64,000 bases of DNA from Hymenobacter sp. 5317J-9. GTDB taxonomy: Bacteria; Bacteroidota; Bacteroidia; Cytophagales; Hymenobacteraceae. The stretch's first letter is position 1. Every line of letters begins with the position of its first letter. Below are positions 33,614 to 42,012 of this stretch, in pieces. Location of the stretch: contig NZ_CP095050.1 in NCBI RefSeq assembly GCF_022921075.1, forward strand, positions 4,092,001 to 4,156,000. Reading direction: 5' to 3'. Both the position numbers and the translations under genes were made by a program. Below the pieces are notes generated by a model, which was given only the letters and a program-made list of their open reading frames with translations, was not told where the DNA came from and did not search any database.

Positions 33614-35782
33614 ATGTCTTCCCCCCGCTTGAAAGTCGGGCTGTACGCCTTTTTGGTCGCGGCCGTGTTTGTTCTGGCATCCTACCGGTTGTTCCGCCGG
33701 GCCGACTCGGCAGTGCCGAGCAAGGACCAAGTGCTTATTGGCCTTATGCTGAGCGGACTGAACTCGCAGCATTACCAGCCTGAAAAAATTGATGACGCGT
33801 TTTCCAAGCGCGTGTTCGACCTGTATCTCAAGCACCTCGACAACCGCAAGCAGTTTCTGCTGGCCAGCGACGTAGACCAGTTGCGCCGCTATCAGACGCA
33901 GATTGACGACGAGGTGAAGCGCGGCACGCACGAGTTTCTGGACCTGAGCAACAAGCTCATGGCCGACCGCACCAAGGAAATGCAGGCCCTGTACCGCGAG
34001 CTGCTGGCCAAGCCCTTCGACTTCACGGCGGACGAAACCCTGCAAACCGATTTCGATAAGGCTACCTTCCCTGCCGACAAAGCTGCCCAGCGCGAGCTAT
34101 GGCGCAAGCTGCTGAAATACGAAACCTTGAGCCGTGTTTCGGAAATGATGGACGCTCAGGAGAAGGCCAAAGAAGCCAAGCCCAGCGGTGCCACCGCCGC
34201 CCCCAGCGCGGCCAACGCCGATGCCCCTACGGCCGCCGAACCCGTGCGCACCCCCGCCCAAATGGAAGCCGAAGCCCGCAAGCGCGTGCTGAAAGCCTAT
34301 GACGAACAGTTTGAAGACATGGCCGACATCGACGCCAACGAGCGGTTGGCCGAGTACGCCAACACCATCGCCAATACCTACGACCCGCACACCGAGTACT
34401 TTGCCCCCAAAGCCAAGGAAGATTTCGATTATGAAATGACCGGCCGCTTCGAGGGCATCGGGGCCACGCTGCGCGAGAAGGACGGCCTGATTTACGTGGA
34501 CGAAATCATTCCCGGCTCGGCCTCGGCCCGGCAGGGCGATTTGAAGAAGGGCGACGCCCTGCTGCGCGTGGCCCAGGGCGCGGCCGAACCGGTGAGCATT
34601 GAGGGCTGGCGCACGGCCAAGGCAGTCACCCTGATTCGGGGTAAAAAAGGCTCCGAAGTGCGCCTTACGGTGCGCAAGCCCGACGGCAGCACCAAGATTA
34701 TTCCCATCATCCGCGACGTGGTGGTGGTCGACGACAAGTACGCCCAGTCCTCGGTTATTACCGACAAGGGGCAGAAAATTGGTTACCTGCGCCTGCCGGG
34801 CTTCTACGCCGACTTCAACGACAACGGCGGCCGCAGTTCGTCGGACGACGTGAAGAAAGAACTGGCCAAGCTCAACGCCGAGGGCGTGAAGGGCGTGATT
34901 ATGGACCTGCGCTTCAACGGAGGCGGCTCGCTCACCGATGCCGTTTCGATGGCGGGCCTTTTCATGGAAAGCGGCCCCATGGTGCAGGTGCGCGACGGCC
35001 AGGGCCGTACGCAGGTGCTGACCGACAACGACCCGCGCGTGCAGTACAGCGGCCCGCTGGTGATTCTGGTGAACAAGTACAGCGCCTCGGCCTCCGAGAT
35101 TCTGGCCGCGGCCATTCAGGACTACAAGCGCGGCGTGATTATGGGCTCGACCAGCACGTATGGCAAAGGCACCGTGCAGCGCATCTTCGACCTAGATGAG
35201 GCCCTGCCGGCCGAACTGAACAGCGTGAAGCCCATTGGCTCGCTCAAGCTCACCACGCAGAAATTCTACCGCGTGAATGGCGGCTCGACCCAGTTCAAAG
35301 GCGTGGTATCGGACATCGTGGTGCCCGACCTCTACTCCTACCTCGACCAGGGTGAAAAGGAATCGGACTACCCGCTGAAATGGGATGAGATTCAGCCCGC
35401 CCGCTACCGCCCCTGGAACGAATCGCCCAACCTGGAGAAGCTGCGCGCCAACAGCAAAGCCCGCGTAGCCACCAACGCCAGCTTTAAGGTGATGGACGAC
35501 ATGGTGAAGAGCATGCGCAAGCGCAAAGACGAAAGCGTGGTATCGCTCAAGCTAAGCGCTTTCCGTGCCGAGCAGCAGGAGTCGAAACTGATTTCGGACC
35601 GGTATGAGGCTGCGCAGAAGACCACCACGGCCCTCGCCTTCTCGCCCTTGGCGGCCGACATCCGCGCCGTGAATGGCGACACCGTGAAGGTGAACCGCGC
35701 CGCCCGCTTCACTAAAGGCCTGAAAAAGGACATCACCATTGGCGAAGCCGTGGCAGTCATTCAGGATGAGATTAAGCAATAG
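33614..35782 (+). CDS. Carboxy-terminal (tail-specific) processing protease, S41 family
   Basis: 722 residues. N-terminal membrane anchor or signal (GLYAFLVAAVFVLASYRLF), then a helical Tsp N-domain (YLKHLDNRKQFLL). A PDZ domain (GRFEGIGATLREKDGLIYVDEIIPGSASARQGDLKKGD) follows about residues 275-360. The catalytic core holds GYLRLPGFYADFN, GVIMDLRFNGGGSL, and KYSASASEILAAAIQDYKRG with the serines at 490-494, plus YGKGTVQRIFDL with the general-base Lys near 518. A DUF3340-like C-terminal region completes the Prc/Tsp layout. It degrades proteins with hydrophobic C-termini and processes envelope proteins in the periplasm. Confidence 0.93.
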   Translation: MSSPRLKVGLYAFLVAAVFVLASYRLFRRADSAVPSKDQVLIGLMLSGLNSQHYQPEKIDDAFSKRVFDLYLKHLDNRKQFLLASDVDQLRRYQTQIDDEVKRGTHEFLDLSNKLMADRTKEMQALYRELLAKPFDFTADETLQTDFDKATFPADKAAQRELWRKLLKYETLSRVSEMMDAQEKAKEAKPSGATAAPSAANADAPTAAEPVRTPAQMEAEARKRVLKAYDEQFEDMADIDANERLAEYANTIANTYDPHTEYFAPKAKEDFDYEMTGRFEGIGATLREKDGLIYVDEIIPGSASARQGDLKKGDALLRVAQGAAEPVSIEGWRTAKAVTLIRGKKGSEVRLTVRKPDGSTKIIPIIRDVVVVDDKYAQSSVITDKGQKIGYLRLPGFYADFNDNGGRSSSDDVKKELAKLNAEGVKGVIMDLRFNGGGSLTDAVSMAGLFMESGPMVQVRDGQGRTQVLTDNDPRVQYSGPLVILVNKYSASASEILAAAIQDYKRGVIMGSTSTYGKGTVQRIFDLDEALPAELNSVKPIGSLKLTTQKFYRVNGGSTQFKGVVSDIVVPDLYSYLDQGEKESDYPLKWDEIQPARYRPWNESPNLEKLRANSKARVATNASFKVMDDMVKSMRKRKDESVVSLKLSAFRAEQQESKLISDRYEAAQKTTTALAFSPLAADIRAVNGDTVKVNRAARFTKGLKKDITIGEAVAVIQDEIKQ

Positions 35783-35840
35783 CTAACTGCTGATGTTGAG
35801 TGGCCGGTTGACAACGTATTGCTAGCCTGCCGCCTTCAGA

Positions 35841-35876
35841 AAAGCCCCCACACCATATGGTGCGGGGGCTTTTTTT
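35841..35876 (+). terminator. Rho-independent terminator after the tail-specific protease gene
   Basis: Stem AAAGCCCCCACACCAT/ATGGTGCGGGGGCTTT with a T-run. Confidence 0.9.
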
Positions 35877-36051
35877 GGCACTCTTTTGGCACGACAACCA
35901 TATTAGCAAACAGCCAGTCATTAATTTCAACACAACCTTTTTTACAAGACCTCACAACACACTGATTTACAACGATAAATAACGTTAGCAAAATTGACAA
36001 AAAAGTTAGTAATTAAGCAACTAAATACCCGCCGAAAGCTGTTTACCTGAC

Positions 36052-37140
36052 ATGAAGACTACAGAGGAAACCCGCATCATTCCGCTCAATCCCCAGGTCG
36101 ACGCGCCTGCCGATGAGCTTCAGCAGAAGTTGGCTGATGAAAACTGGCGTAAATCAATCCCAGCGCAGGTTTTCCTCAACTACTTCTTTGCCATCAACTA
36201 TCATATTCAGGAGAACGACGACGTGCTCGGCGGCCTCCAGAACCTGCCTTTCTTCCGCAGCCACACGGCGGAGTTGAGCGATGCCGACGTGGCGGCGCTC
36301 ACCAAGCTGCTGCACACCAGCTGGAGCACCGAGTACGCGCTGCGCGCCACCGCCGAACTGGGCGACGAGAACTTCCTGCGCAACGCCCTGCACTGGACGT
36401 TCCCGCAGGCGTACCACGCCATCCTGTCGGGCTTGCAGGCGTTCCTGTACACCACCGGGGTGCGCTCAAACAACGGCCAGCTTATCCGCCGTGAGGTGGG
36501 GCGCTTGGTGGTGAAGAATGCCTACCCGCGTCCGGTGTCGTTTTACGCCGCTGGTGCTTATGGCGACTTCAGCATTCACCGCTTGCCGCTGGCGGGCTAC
36601 AAGGCCGGGCTGCACATCGCCAGCAAGGAGATTGACGCCCAGGCCCAGATTGGCCAGATGCTGCGCACCACGCGCAAGATGAAAGCGCAGTGGACCCGCC
36701 AGCAGGTGCAGGCCAACCCCAACACGGCCATTCGCAGCCAGAAGACGGGGCGCCCGCTTGATAAGTGGACGGCCGCGCACTGGCAGCAGATTACCTGGCG
36801 CCTGGGTTACACCACCATCTTCGACCTGCTGGGCCGCCTGCGCATCTCGGAGAGCACCCGCGAGATTGAGCGCTACGTGGAGGCCGACATCGACTTCCGC
36901 CTGTTCCACAGCTCGCTGCTCAACATTGTGAGCTACCTCAACGGCATCCACGAGACGTATGTGGCCAAGGCCCTGGGCCTGGAGCGCTACCGCGAGCTGG
37001 TGGCCGAGCTGCCGGTGCATTTGCAGTCGGGCTTCGTGCAGGAGCGGTTGCGCACCCGCGTTGAGCCGGTGCTGGCGCCCACGCCGCCCACGGCCCCTGC
37101 CATTGCCGCCGAAAGCCAGCAGTTCCGCATGGCTGCTTAA
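36052..37140 (+). CDS. Hypothetical protein, 362 aa, no family recognised
   Basis: The ATG at 36052 follows an unusually AT-rich 170-bp leader. No signal peptide and no membrane segment. Helix-rich blocks follow each other: KLADENWRKSIPAQVFLNYFFAINYHI (about 26-52), ALRATAELGDENFLRNALHWTFPQAYHAILSGLQAFLYTTG (about 96-136), IRREVGRLVVKNAYPRPVSFYAAGAYGDFSIHRLPLAGY (about 145-183) and ISESTREIERYVEADIDFRLFHSSLLNIVSYLNGIHE (about 265-301). The spacing suggests a soluble all-alpha or alpha/beta protein. The gene has its own terminator and no operon partners. Function unknown. Confidence 0.7.
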   Translation: MKTTEETRIIPLNPQVDAPADELQQKLADENWRKSIPAQVFLNYFFAINYHIQENDDVLGGLQNLPFFRSHTAELSDADVAALTKLLHTSWSTEYALRATAELGDENFLRNALHWTFPQAYHAILSGLQAFLYTTGVRSNNGQLIRREVGRLVVKNAYPRPVSFYAAGAYGDFSIHRLPLAGYKAGLHIASKEIDAQAQIGQMLRTTRKMKAQWTRQQVQANPNTAIRSQKTGRPLDKWTAAHWQQITWRLGYTTIFDLLGRLRISESTREIERYVEADIDFRLFHSSLLNIVSYLNGIHETYVAKALGLERYRELVAELPVHLQSGFVQERLRTRVEPVLAPTPPTAPAIAAESQQFRMAA

Positions 37141-37169
37141 GCCCCGCTTTCTGCGGATTTTATGAGAGG

Positions 37170-37199
37170 AAAGCCGCTCCGGTTCGGAGCGGCTTTTTT
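37170..37199 (+). terminator. Rho-independent terminator
   Basis: Stem AAGCCGCTCC/GGAGCGGCTT with a 5-base loop and six T, directly in front of the lysS promoter box. Confidence 0.9.
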
Positions 37200-37206
37200 C
37201 GTGCCG

Positions 37207-37214
37207 TACTTTTG
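37207..37214 (+). promoter_or_regulatory. Putative -7 promoter element (TACTTTTG) of lysS
   Basis: Exact TAnnTTTG followed by C, 69 bp before the lysS ATG and 7 bp after the upstream terminator. Confidence 0.55.
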
Positions 37215-37283
37215 CGGTTCACTTTTAATGACCACGGCCTTGCCTGCCCCCAACTTTTGCCGGCAGTAAGGGTTCAGAAGACC

Positions 37284-38840
37284 ATGCAGCACCTCAGCGA
37301 ACAGGAATTACAGCGCCGCCACAAACTAGAAGAACTGGAAAAGCTGGGCATCGAAGCGTACCCGTCGGAGCTGTTCGACGTGACGTTTTATGCCAAGGAG
37401 ATTCACGACAACTACCACCCGGAGCTAAACAACTTCCAGGAAGTGGCGCTGGCGGGCCGCCTGATGTCGCAGCGCGTGATGGGCAAGGCCTCGTTTGCGG
37501 AACTGATGGATACCTCGGGCCGCATTCAGCTGTATGTGAACCGCGACGAAATCTGCCCCGGCGAAGACAAGGAGCTGTACAATACCGTGTTTAAGAAGCT
37601 GCTCGATTTGGGCGACTTCATCGGCGTGAAAGGCCGCGTGTTTAAGACGCAGGTGGGCGAGACTTCCATCCACGTGACCGAACTGAAGCTGCTGGCCAAG
37701 GCCTTGCGCCCCCTGCCCGTGGTGAAGGAGAAGGTGGACGAAGCCACCGGCGAGAAAGTGACCTACGACGCCTTCACCGACCCCGAGCAGCGCTACCGCC
37801 AGCGCTACGTGGACCTGGTGGTGAACCCGCAGGTGCGCGACACCTTCATCAAGCGCACGCAGTTGGTGCAGTCGATGCGGAATTTCCTTAACGACAAGGG
37901 CTATCTGGAAGTGGAAACCCCGATTCTGCAGCCGCTGTACGGTGGCGCGGCGGCGCGGCCCTTCACCACGCACCACAACACGCTGGACATGACGCTGTAC
38001 CTGCGCATTGCCAACGAGCTGTATCTGAAGCGCCTCATTGTGGGCGGGTTCGATGGCGTGTACGAGTTCAGCAAGGACTTCCGCAATGAAGGCATGTCGC
38101 GCTTCCACAACCCCGAGTTCACCCAGATGGAGCTCTACGTGGCCTACAAGGACTACGCCTGGATGATGGACCTAGTGGAGGAAATGGTGGAGCGCGTGGC
38201 CTTGGCCCTGCACGGCCAGACGGAGGTGCAGGTAGGCGCGAACGTCATCAACTTCCAGCGGCCCTGGCAGCGTTACACCATGTTTGAGGCCATTGAGAAG
38301 TACACGGGCAAAGCCATCGGCGAGATGGACGAAGCGGCCCTGCGCGAAACTGCCCAGGAGCTGAACGTGCACCTCGACCCCAGCATGGGCAAGGCCAAAA
38401 TCATCGACGAAATCTTTGGTGAGCACGTGGAGCCCAAGCTCATCCAGCCCACGTTCATCACCGATTACCCGGTGGAGATGTCGCCGCTGGCCAAAAAGCA
38501 CCGCGACCGTCCCGGCATGGTGGAGCGCTTCGAGGCAATCTGCAACGGCAAGGAAATCTGCAACGCCTTCTCCGAGCTCAACGACCCCATTGACCAGCGC
38601 AAGCGCTTCGAGGACCAGTTGGAGCTGGGCAAGCGCGGCGACACCGAGGCAATGGTGCTCGACGAAGACTTCCTGCGCGCCCTGGAGTACGGCATGCCGC
38701 CCACGGCCGGCTTAGGCATTGGTATCGACCGCCTGAGCATGATTATGACCAACTCCCACTCCATTCAGGACGTGCTGTTCTTCCCGCAGATGAAGCCGGA
38801 GAACGTGCAGAAGGAAAAGCCAGAAGCCGAGGAAAAATAA
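37284..38840 (+). CDS. lysS: Lysyl-tRNA synthetase, class II
   Basis: 518 residues from the ATG at 37284. An OB-fold anticodon domain (VALAGRLMSQRVMGKASFAELMDTSGRIQLYVNRD) is followed by class II motif 1 (NPQVRDTFIKRTQLVQSMRNFLNDKGYLEVETPILQP), motif 2 (FSKDFRNEGMSRFHNPEFTQMELYVAY) and motif 3 (GMPPTAGLGIGIDRLSMIMTN). It charges tRNA-Lys with lysine. The upstream frame from 37212 overlaps the leader and is rejected. A bidirectional terminator follows. Confidence 0.96.
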   Translation: MQHLSEQELQRRHKLEELEKLGIEAYPSELFDVTFYAKEIHDNYHPELNNFQEVALAGRLMSQRVMGKASFAELMDTSGRIQLYVNRDEICPGEDKELYNTVFKKLLDLGDFIGVKGRVFKTQVGETSIHVTELKLLAKALRPLPVVKEKVDEATGEKVTYDAFTDPEQRYRQRYVDLVVNPQVRDTFIKRTQLVQSMRNFLNDKGYLEVETPILQPLYGGAAARPFTTHHNTLDMTLYLRIANELYLKRLIVGGFDGVYEFSKDFRNEGMSRFHNPEFTQMELYVAYKDYAWMMDLVEEMVERVALALHGQTEVQVGANVINFQRPWQRYTMFEAIEKYTGKAIGEMDEAALRETAQELNVHLDPSMGKAKIIDEIFGEHVEPKLIQPTFITDYPVEMSPLAKKHRDRPGMVERFEAICNGKEICNAFSELNDPIDQRKRFEDQLELGKRGDTEAMVLDEDFLRALEYGMPPTAGLGIGIDRLSMIMTNSHSIQDVLFFPQMKPENVQKEKPEAEEK

Positions 38841-39155
38841 TGGCTCTGCACGGCGTTGAGTCGTGACGTTATAAAAATCGAAAAGCCCCACACGAAATGT
38901 CGTGCGGGGCTTTTCTTTTTTACAACCTTCTTACCCTTCAAACCGCTGTTTTTATCAGAAGCTTGCGATGGATTCGTCTGATTTTACTACTGAACTTTTT
39001 AACCTAATTCAGCAGAAGCTCCTACGACCGGCAATTTTACTGACAACACATTTCGGCCTTCTTTCAAGTCGGTTGTGAGGGATTTTACGAGGCCGTAGGG
39101 AGCAGGTTGCGATAATGGCGAAAATGCCAAAATTATGTTTCTCCCCGGCAGGGTA
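38841..39155. other. Intergenic stretch between lysS and the YtxH gene (convergent)
   Basis: Contains the lysS terminator (38881-38914). The remainder, about 240 bp, is markedly more AT-rich than the flanks and shows no reading frame, promoter box or repeat copy. Confidence 0.5.
38881..38914 (+). terminator. Rho-independent terminator after lysS
   Basis: Stem AAAAGCCCCACACGA/TCGTGCGGGGCTTTT, then T-rich. Confidence 0.9.
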
Positions 39156-39512
39156 CTACCCGCGCGGCTGGTGGCGCGTGTCGTCGCCGAAGCCGTCGTA
39201 ATCGGGATTATCGATGCTGTGGGTGTGGGCCGTGGATACGCTGCCCAGTCCTTGCAGGAGGCGGTCGGCGGCTTGCTTGTCTTCGCTCAGAACGGCATCG
39301 GCGTTGGTGTGGCCGGAGGCATCGCCGCCTTGCACCTTGGCCAGAGTGTCCTTGAAAAGCTTGCTGAGGTCGCCGCCCCACTTGGTGGCCGAGCGTTTGA
39401 GGTTGGTGCGGGCGTCGTCGCCGGTTTCGGGGGCCAGCAGCAGGCCGGCCACGATGCCGGCCGTGGCGCCGGCCAGCAGCGAGAGAATGACTTTGCCTTT
39501 GTCGTCTTTCAT
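39156..39512 (-). CDS. YtxH-domain protein
   Basis: 118 residues. The N-terminus KGKVILSLLAGATAGIVAGLLLAPETGDDART is the YtxH glycine-zipper membrane segment with its conserved LLLAPxxG end. A short amphipathic helix (KRSATKWGGDLSKLF) and an acidic disordered tail follow. YtxH proteins are membrane-linked general stress proteins of unknown biochemistry. A related YtxH-CsbD protein is encoded just upstream on the same strand, with a terminator between. Confidence 0.85.
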   Translation of the reverse strand: MKDDKGKVILSLLAGATAGIVAGLLLAPETGDDARTNLKRSATKWGGDLSKLFKDTLAKVQGGDASGHTNADAVLSEDKQAADRLLQGLGSVSTAHTHSIDNPDYDGFGDDTRHQPRG

Positions 39513-39580
39513 GGGAGTGCAGGAAAAAAGAAATAACTACTTATTGCCTAACGGGAAAACCAGCCGACTTGTTGGGACAG

Positions 39581-39617
39581 CAAAAAGCCCCGCACCTTGC
39601 GGCGCGGGGCTTTTTGC
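39581..39617 (-). terminator. Terminator between the two YtxH genes
   Basis: Stem CAAAAAGCCCCGC/GCGGGGCTTTTTG with a short inner pairing. T-run on both strands; it terminates the upstream YtxH-CsbD gene. Confidence 0.9.
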
Positions 39618-39636
39618 TACAAGTGACTGGCGTCGA

Positions 39637-40074
39637 CTACAGGTCGTTCAGCATCTTGGTGATTTCGGCTTTGCCTTTGCCAAGCTTTTCCTGCAGGCGG
39701 CCCACCAGCTGGTCGCCCTGGCCTTCGGCGTAGGTCAGGTCTTCGTCGGTGAGCTGGGCGTACTGCGCTTTCAGCTTGCCTTTGGCCTCGTCCCAGTTGC
39801 CTTTGATTTTGAGGCTGCTGCCGGGCAGGGTCACGCCGAGGTCTTCGAGCTTGCCGGCGTATTCTTTGAATTTAGCTTCGAGGTCGGAGCCCAGCTTTGT
39901 GGCTTGCTCGCCGAGCTGGCCGCTGTATTTGGAGGCAACGCCTTTCCAGTTTTCGCGGGTAGCCGAGCCTTTGTCGGGGGCCAGCAGCATACCGGCGATG
40001 ATGCCAGCGCCGGCACCGGCGAGGGCGGCCAAAAGTACTTTACCGGCGTTGTTGTCTTCTTCGTGGTACGACAT
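39637..40074 (-). CDS. YtxH-CsbD two-domain stress protein
   Basis: 145 residues. Residues 11-40 (GKVLLAALAGAGAGIIAGMLLAPDKGSA) repeat the YtxH segment of the neighbour. An amphipathic linker (QLGEQATKLGSDLEAKFKEYAGKLEDLG) follows. The last 55 residues, from LKIKGNWDEAKGKLKAQYAQLTDEDLTYAEGQGDQLVGRLQEKLGKGK, match the CsbD small stress protein fold. Two stress-associated domains are therefore joined in one membrane-tethered protein. Role unknown; expression under general stress is inferred from both families. Confidence 0.85.
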   Translation of the reverse strand: MSYHEEDNNAGKVLLAALAGAGAGIIAGMLLAPDKGSATRENWKGVASKYSGQLGEQATKLGSDLEAKFKEYAGKLEDLGVTLPGSSLKIKGNWDEAKGKLKAQYAQLTDEDLTYAEGQGDQLVGRLQEKLGKGKAEITKMLNDL

Positions 40075-40317
40075 GGTAATGGGTAATGAAGGGTGATGAA
40101 GTGAAAGTAGGCCAGGGGAAACGCGGAGCCGAACACAAAACCAAATATTTTGTTTTAGCCCCGCGATTGGTCTGGCTGCCTATACGAAGGCCAACGTCAG
40201 GGGTTGAGCTTGGCAATAAATTTTCCGCAACGCCACGGCCGGAAAGTGCCCCTGAGCCCCGGACGTGCCCGGTTCCGCCCGGAACGGCGTAGATTCGCCC
40301 CTCTTCCGCCTGGCCCC

Positions 40318-40566
40318 ATGAGAAAGCTCCTGCCCCTATATATTGCCCTGCTGCTGGCCCCGGCCTGCCGCCGCAACGCGGCACCCGCCGCCGCGTCCGA
40401 CTGCATCGACCCGGCCAAGGTGAACCCCGGCGGCATTTGCACCATGGAATACAACCCCGTGTGCGGCTGCGACGGCAACACCTACGCCAACGCCTGCGTG
40501 GCCGGCAACGCCGGCGTGCGCAGCTTCACCAAAGGCCCCTGCCCGGAAGCCTCACCAAAGCAGTAA
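40318..40566 (+). CDS. Kazal-type inhibitor-like lipoprotein
   Basis: 82 residues from the ATG at 40318, shortened from a longer frame that lacks sense. Signal and lipobox LLLAPACRR. The mature part is a single Kazal-like domain: CTMEYNPVCGCDGNTYANACVAGNAGV with six Cys in Kazal spacing. Such domains inhibit serine proteases; bacterial members may protect the cell surface. It ends 10 bp before the next gene. Confidence 0.85.
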   Translation: MRKLLPLYIALLLAPACRRNAAPAAASDCIDPAKVNPGGICTMEYNPVCGCDGNTYANACVAGNAGVRSFTKGPCPEASPKQ

Positions 40567-40576
40567 GTGCCTGACT

Positions 40577-41533
40577 ATGGCCATTGCCAGCGCCCGCGTG
40601 AACCAAGCCCGCTACCGTGAGTTCTGCCGCACTGCGCCCCATGTACCGGTTTTTGCGCAGGCTTGGTACCTGGACGCCTGCCGCGAAGGCGGTGCCTGGG
40701 ACGTGGCACTGGCCGAAGAAGACGGGCGCGTGGTGGCAGCGCTACCCTATTTTTTTAAGCAGAAAGGGCCGTTTCGCTACGCCACCATGCCGCCGTTTGT
40801 GAAGTGGCTGGGACCGTATGTGCTGCCCGAGTTTCGGGGCGTGCTGAAGAAGGAGCATGGGCTGCTGGAGGAGCTCATCCGGCAACTGCCGCCGCTGGCC
40901 GCGTTCAAGCAGAATTTCTACCCCGGCAGCACCAACTGGCTGCCTTTCTACTGGCAGAAATTCCGGCAAACCACCTACTATACCTACCGCCTGCACGACC
41001 TGCAAAACCTAAAGCAGGTGGAAGCAGGCCTCAATCGCAACATCCGGCGCAACCTGCAAAAGGCCCGGGAGCAGGTGCGGGTGGTGAACAACCTCGGCCC
41101 GGAGCGGTTTTATGCAATCAACAAGCTGAGCTTTGACCGCCAGAACTTAGCCATGCCCTACTCCTGGGGGCAGTTTGAGCGGCACGATGCGGCGCTGGCG
41201 GCCAACGGCGCCCGGCAGCTATTCTTCGCGGTGGATGCGCAGGAGCGCGTGCATTCGGCGGCGTATCTCATCTGGGACCAGCAGGCGGCCTATTATCACC
41301 TCTCGGGCGACGACCCTGCCCTGCGCGACAGCGGCGCCGGCATTTTGCTGATTTGGGAAGCCATTCGCTACGCCAGCGAGGTGCTGGGGCTGGACTGCTT
41401 CGACTTTGAAGGCAGCATGCTGCCGGCGGTGGAGCGCATTCGGGTGCAGTTTGGGGCGGTGCAGACGCCGTATTTCTTTGTGTGGAAATACAACTCGCGT
41501 GCTTTTGAGCTGCTGGAGAAACTTCGGCCGTAG
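40577..41533 (+). CDS. FemAB-like GNAT family N-acyltransferase
   Basis: 318 residues. N-terminal PVFAQAWYLDACREGGAWDVALAEEDGRVVAALPYFFKQKG and C-terminal AYLIWDQQAAYYHLSGDDPALRDSGAGILLIWEAIRYASEVLGLDCFDFEGSMLP correspond to two GNAT-like lobes of the FemAB/BioF2-like acetyltransferase superfamily. A basic coiled region (LNRNIRRNLQKAREQVRV) joins them. FemAB enzymes transfer aminoacyl or acyl groups in envelope or peptidoglycan building; the exact substrate is unknown. It may be co-transcribed with the Kazal lipoprotein. Confidence 0.8.
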   Translation: MAIASARVNQARYREFCRTAPHVPVFAQAWYLDACREGGAWDVALAEEDGRVVAALPYFFKQKGPFRYATMPPFVKWLGPYVLPEFRGVLKKEHGLLEELIRQLPPLAAFKQNFYPGSTNWLPFYWQKFRQTTYYTYRLHDLQNLKQVEAGLNRNIRRNLQKAREQVRVVNNLGPERFYAINKLSFDRQNLAMPYSWGQFERHDAALAANGARQLFFAVDAQERVHSAAYLIWDQQAAYYHLSGDDPALRDSGAGILLIWEAIRYASEVLGLDCFDFEGSMLPAVERIRVQFGAVQTPYFFVWKYNSRAFELLEKLRP

Positions 41534-41538
41534 CAGTT

Positions 41539-41569
41539 AGAACGGTCATGCTCATCTGGCGTTCTTTTG
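41539..41569. repeat. Possible decayed compact GTCATGC-type palindrome
   Basis: AGAACGGTCATGC ... GCGTTCTTT resembles the compact dispersed palindrome with internal loss. Low confidence. Confidence 0.35.
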
Positions 41570-41603
41570 ATTTGTTCACTTATTCGTTCCTTCTCCCAAA
41601 TCC

Positions 41604-41975
41604 ATGTCTGAAAAACGTTACGTCCTCAACCCCTCCCCTTTCATTGTGCCCACCACCGACGGCAAGCTCATTGAGGAGCACGTGGGCGGGGCCAGCACCG
41701 GCACCACCGCCTACAGCCTGGCGCACATGGTGGCGCCGCCACACTGGAGCGAGCCCCACCAGACGCCCACATTCGACGAAATCACCATCGTGGTGCGGGG
41801 CCGGAAGCGGTTTGAAATCGACGGCGACGTGGTGGAGCTGCAGGCCGGGCAGGCCCTGCTAATAAAGGGCGGCGCCCGGGTGCGCTATTCCAACCCCTTT
41901 GAGGAAGAATGCGAGTACTGGTCCATCTGCGTGCCGGCCTTCAACCCCGATACCGTGAACCGCGAAGCCGAGTAG
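41604..41975 (+). CDS. Cupin-domain protein
   Basis: 123 residues, a single small beta-barrel. HMVAPPHWSEPHQTPTFDEITIVVRGRKRFEIDGDVVELQAGQALLIKGG gives the cupin 1 (His and Glu ligands) and cupin 2 pattern, though the second His is not obvious. It might bind a metal and a small acid, but no reaction can be assigned. It lies 70 bp after the GNAT gene. Confidence 0.8.
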   Translation: MSEKRYVLNPSPFIVPTTDGKLIEEHVGGASTGTTAYSLAHMVAPPHWSEPHQTPTFDEITIVVRGRKRFEIDGDVVELQAGQALLIKGGARVRYSNPFEEECEYWSICVPAFNPDTVNREAE

Positions 41976-42012
41976 CCGCCGTATCCCTCATTCAATCAGT
42001 ACATTTAGCCTC

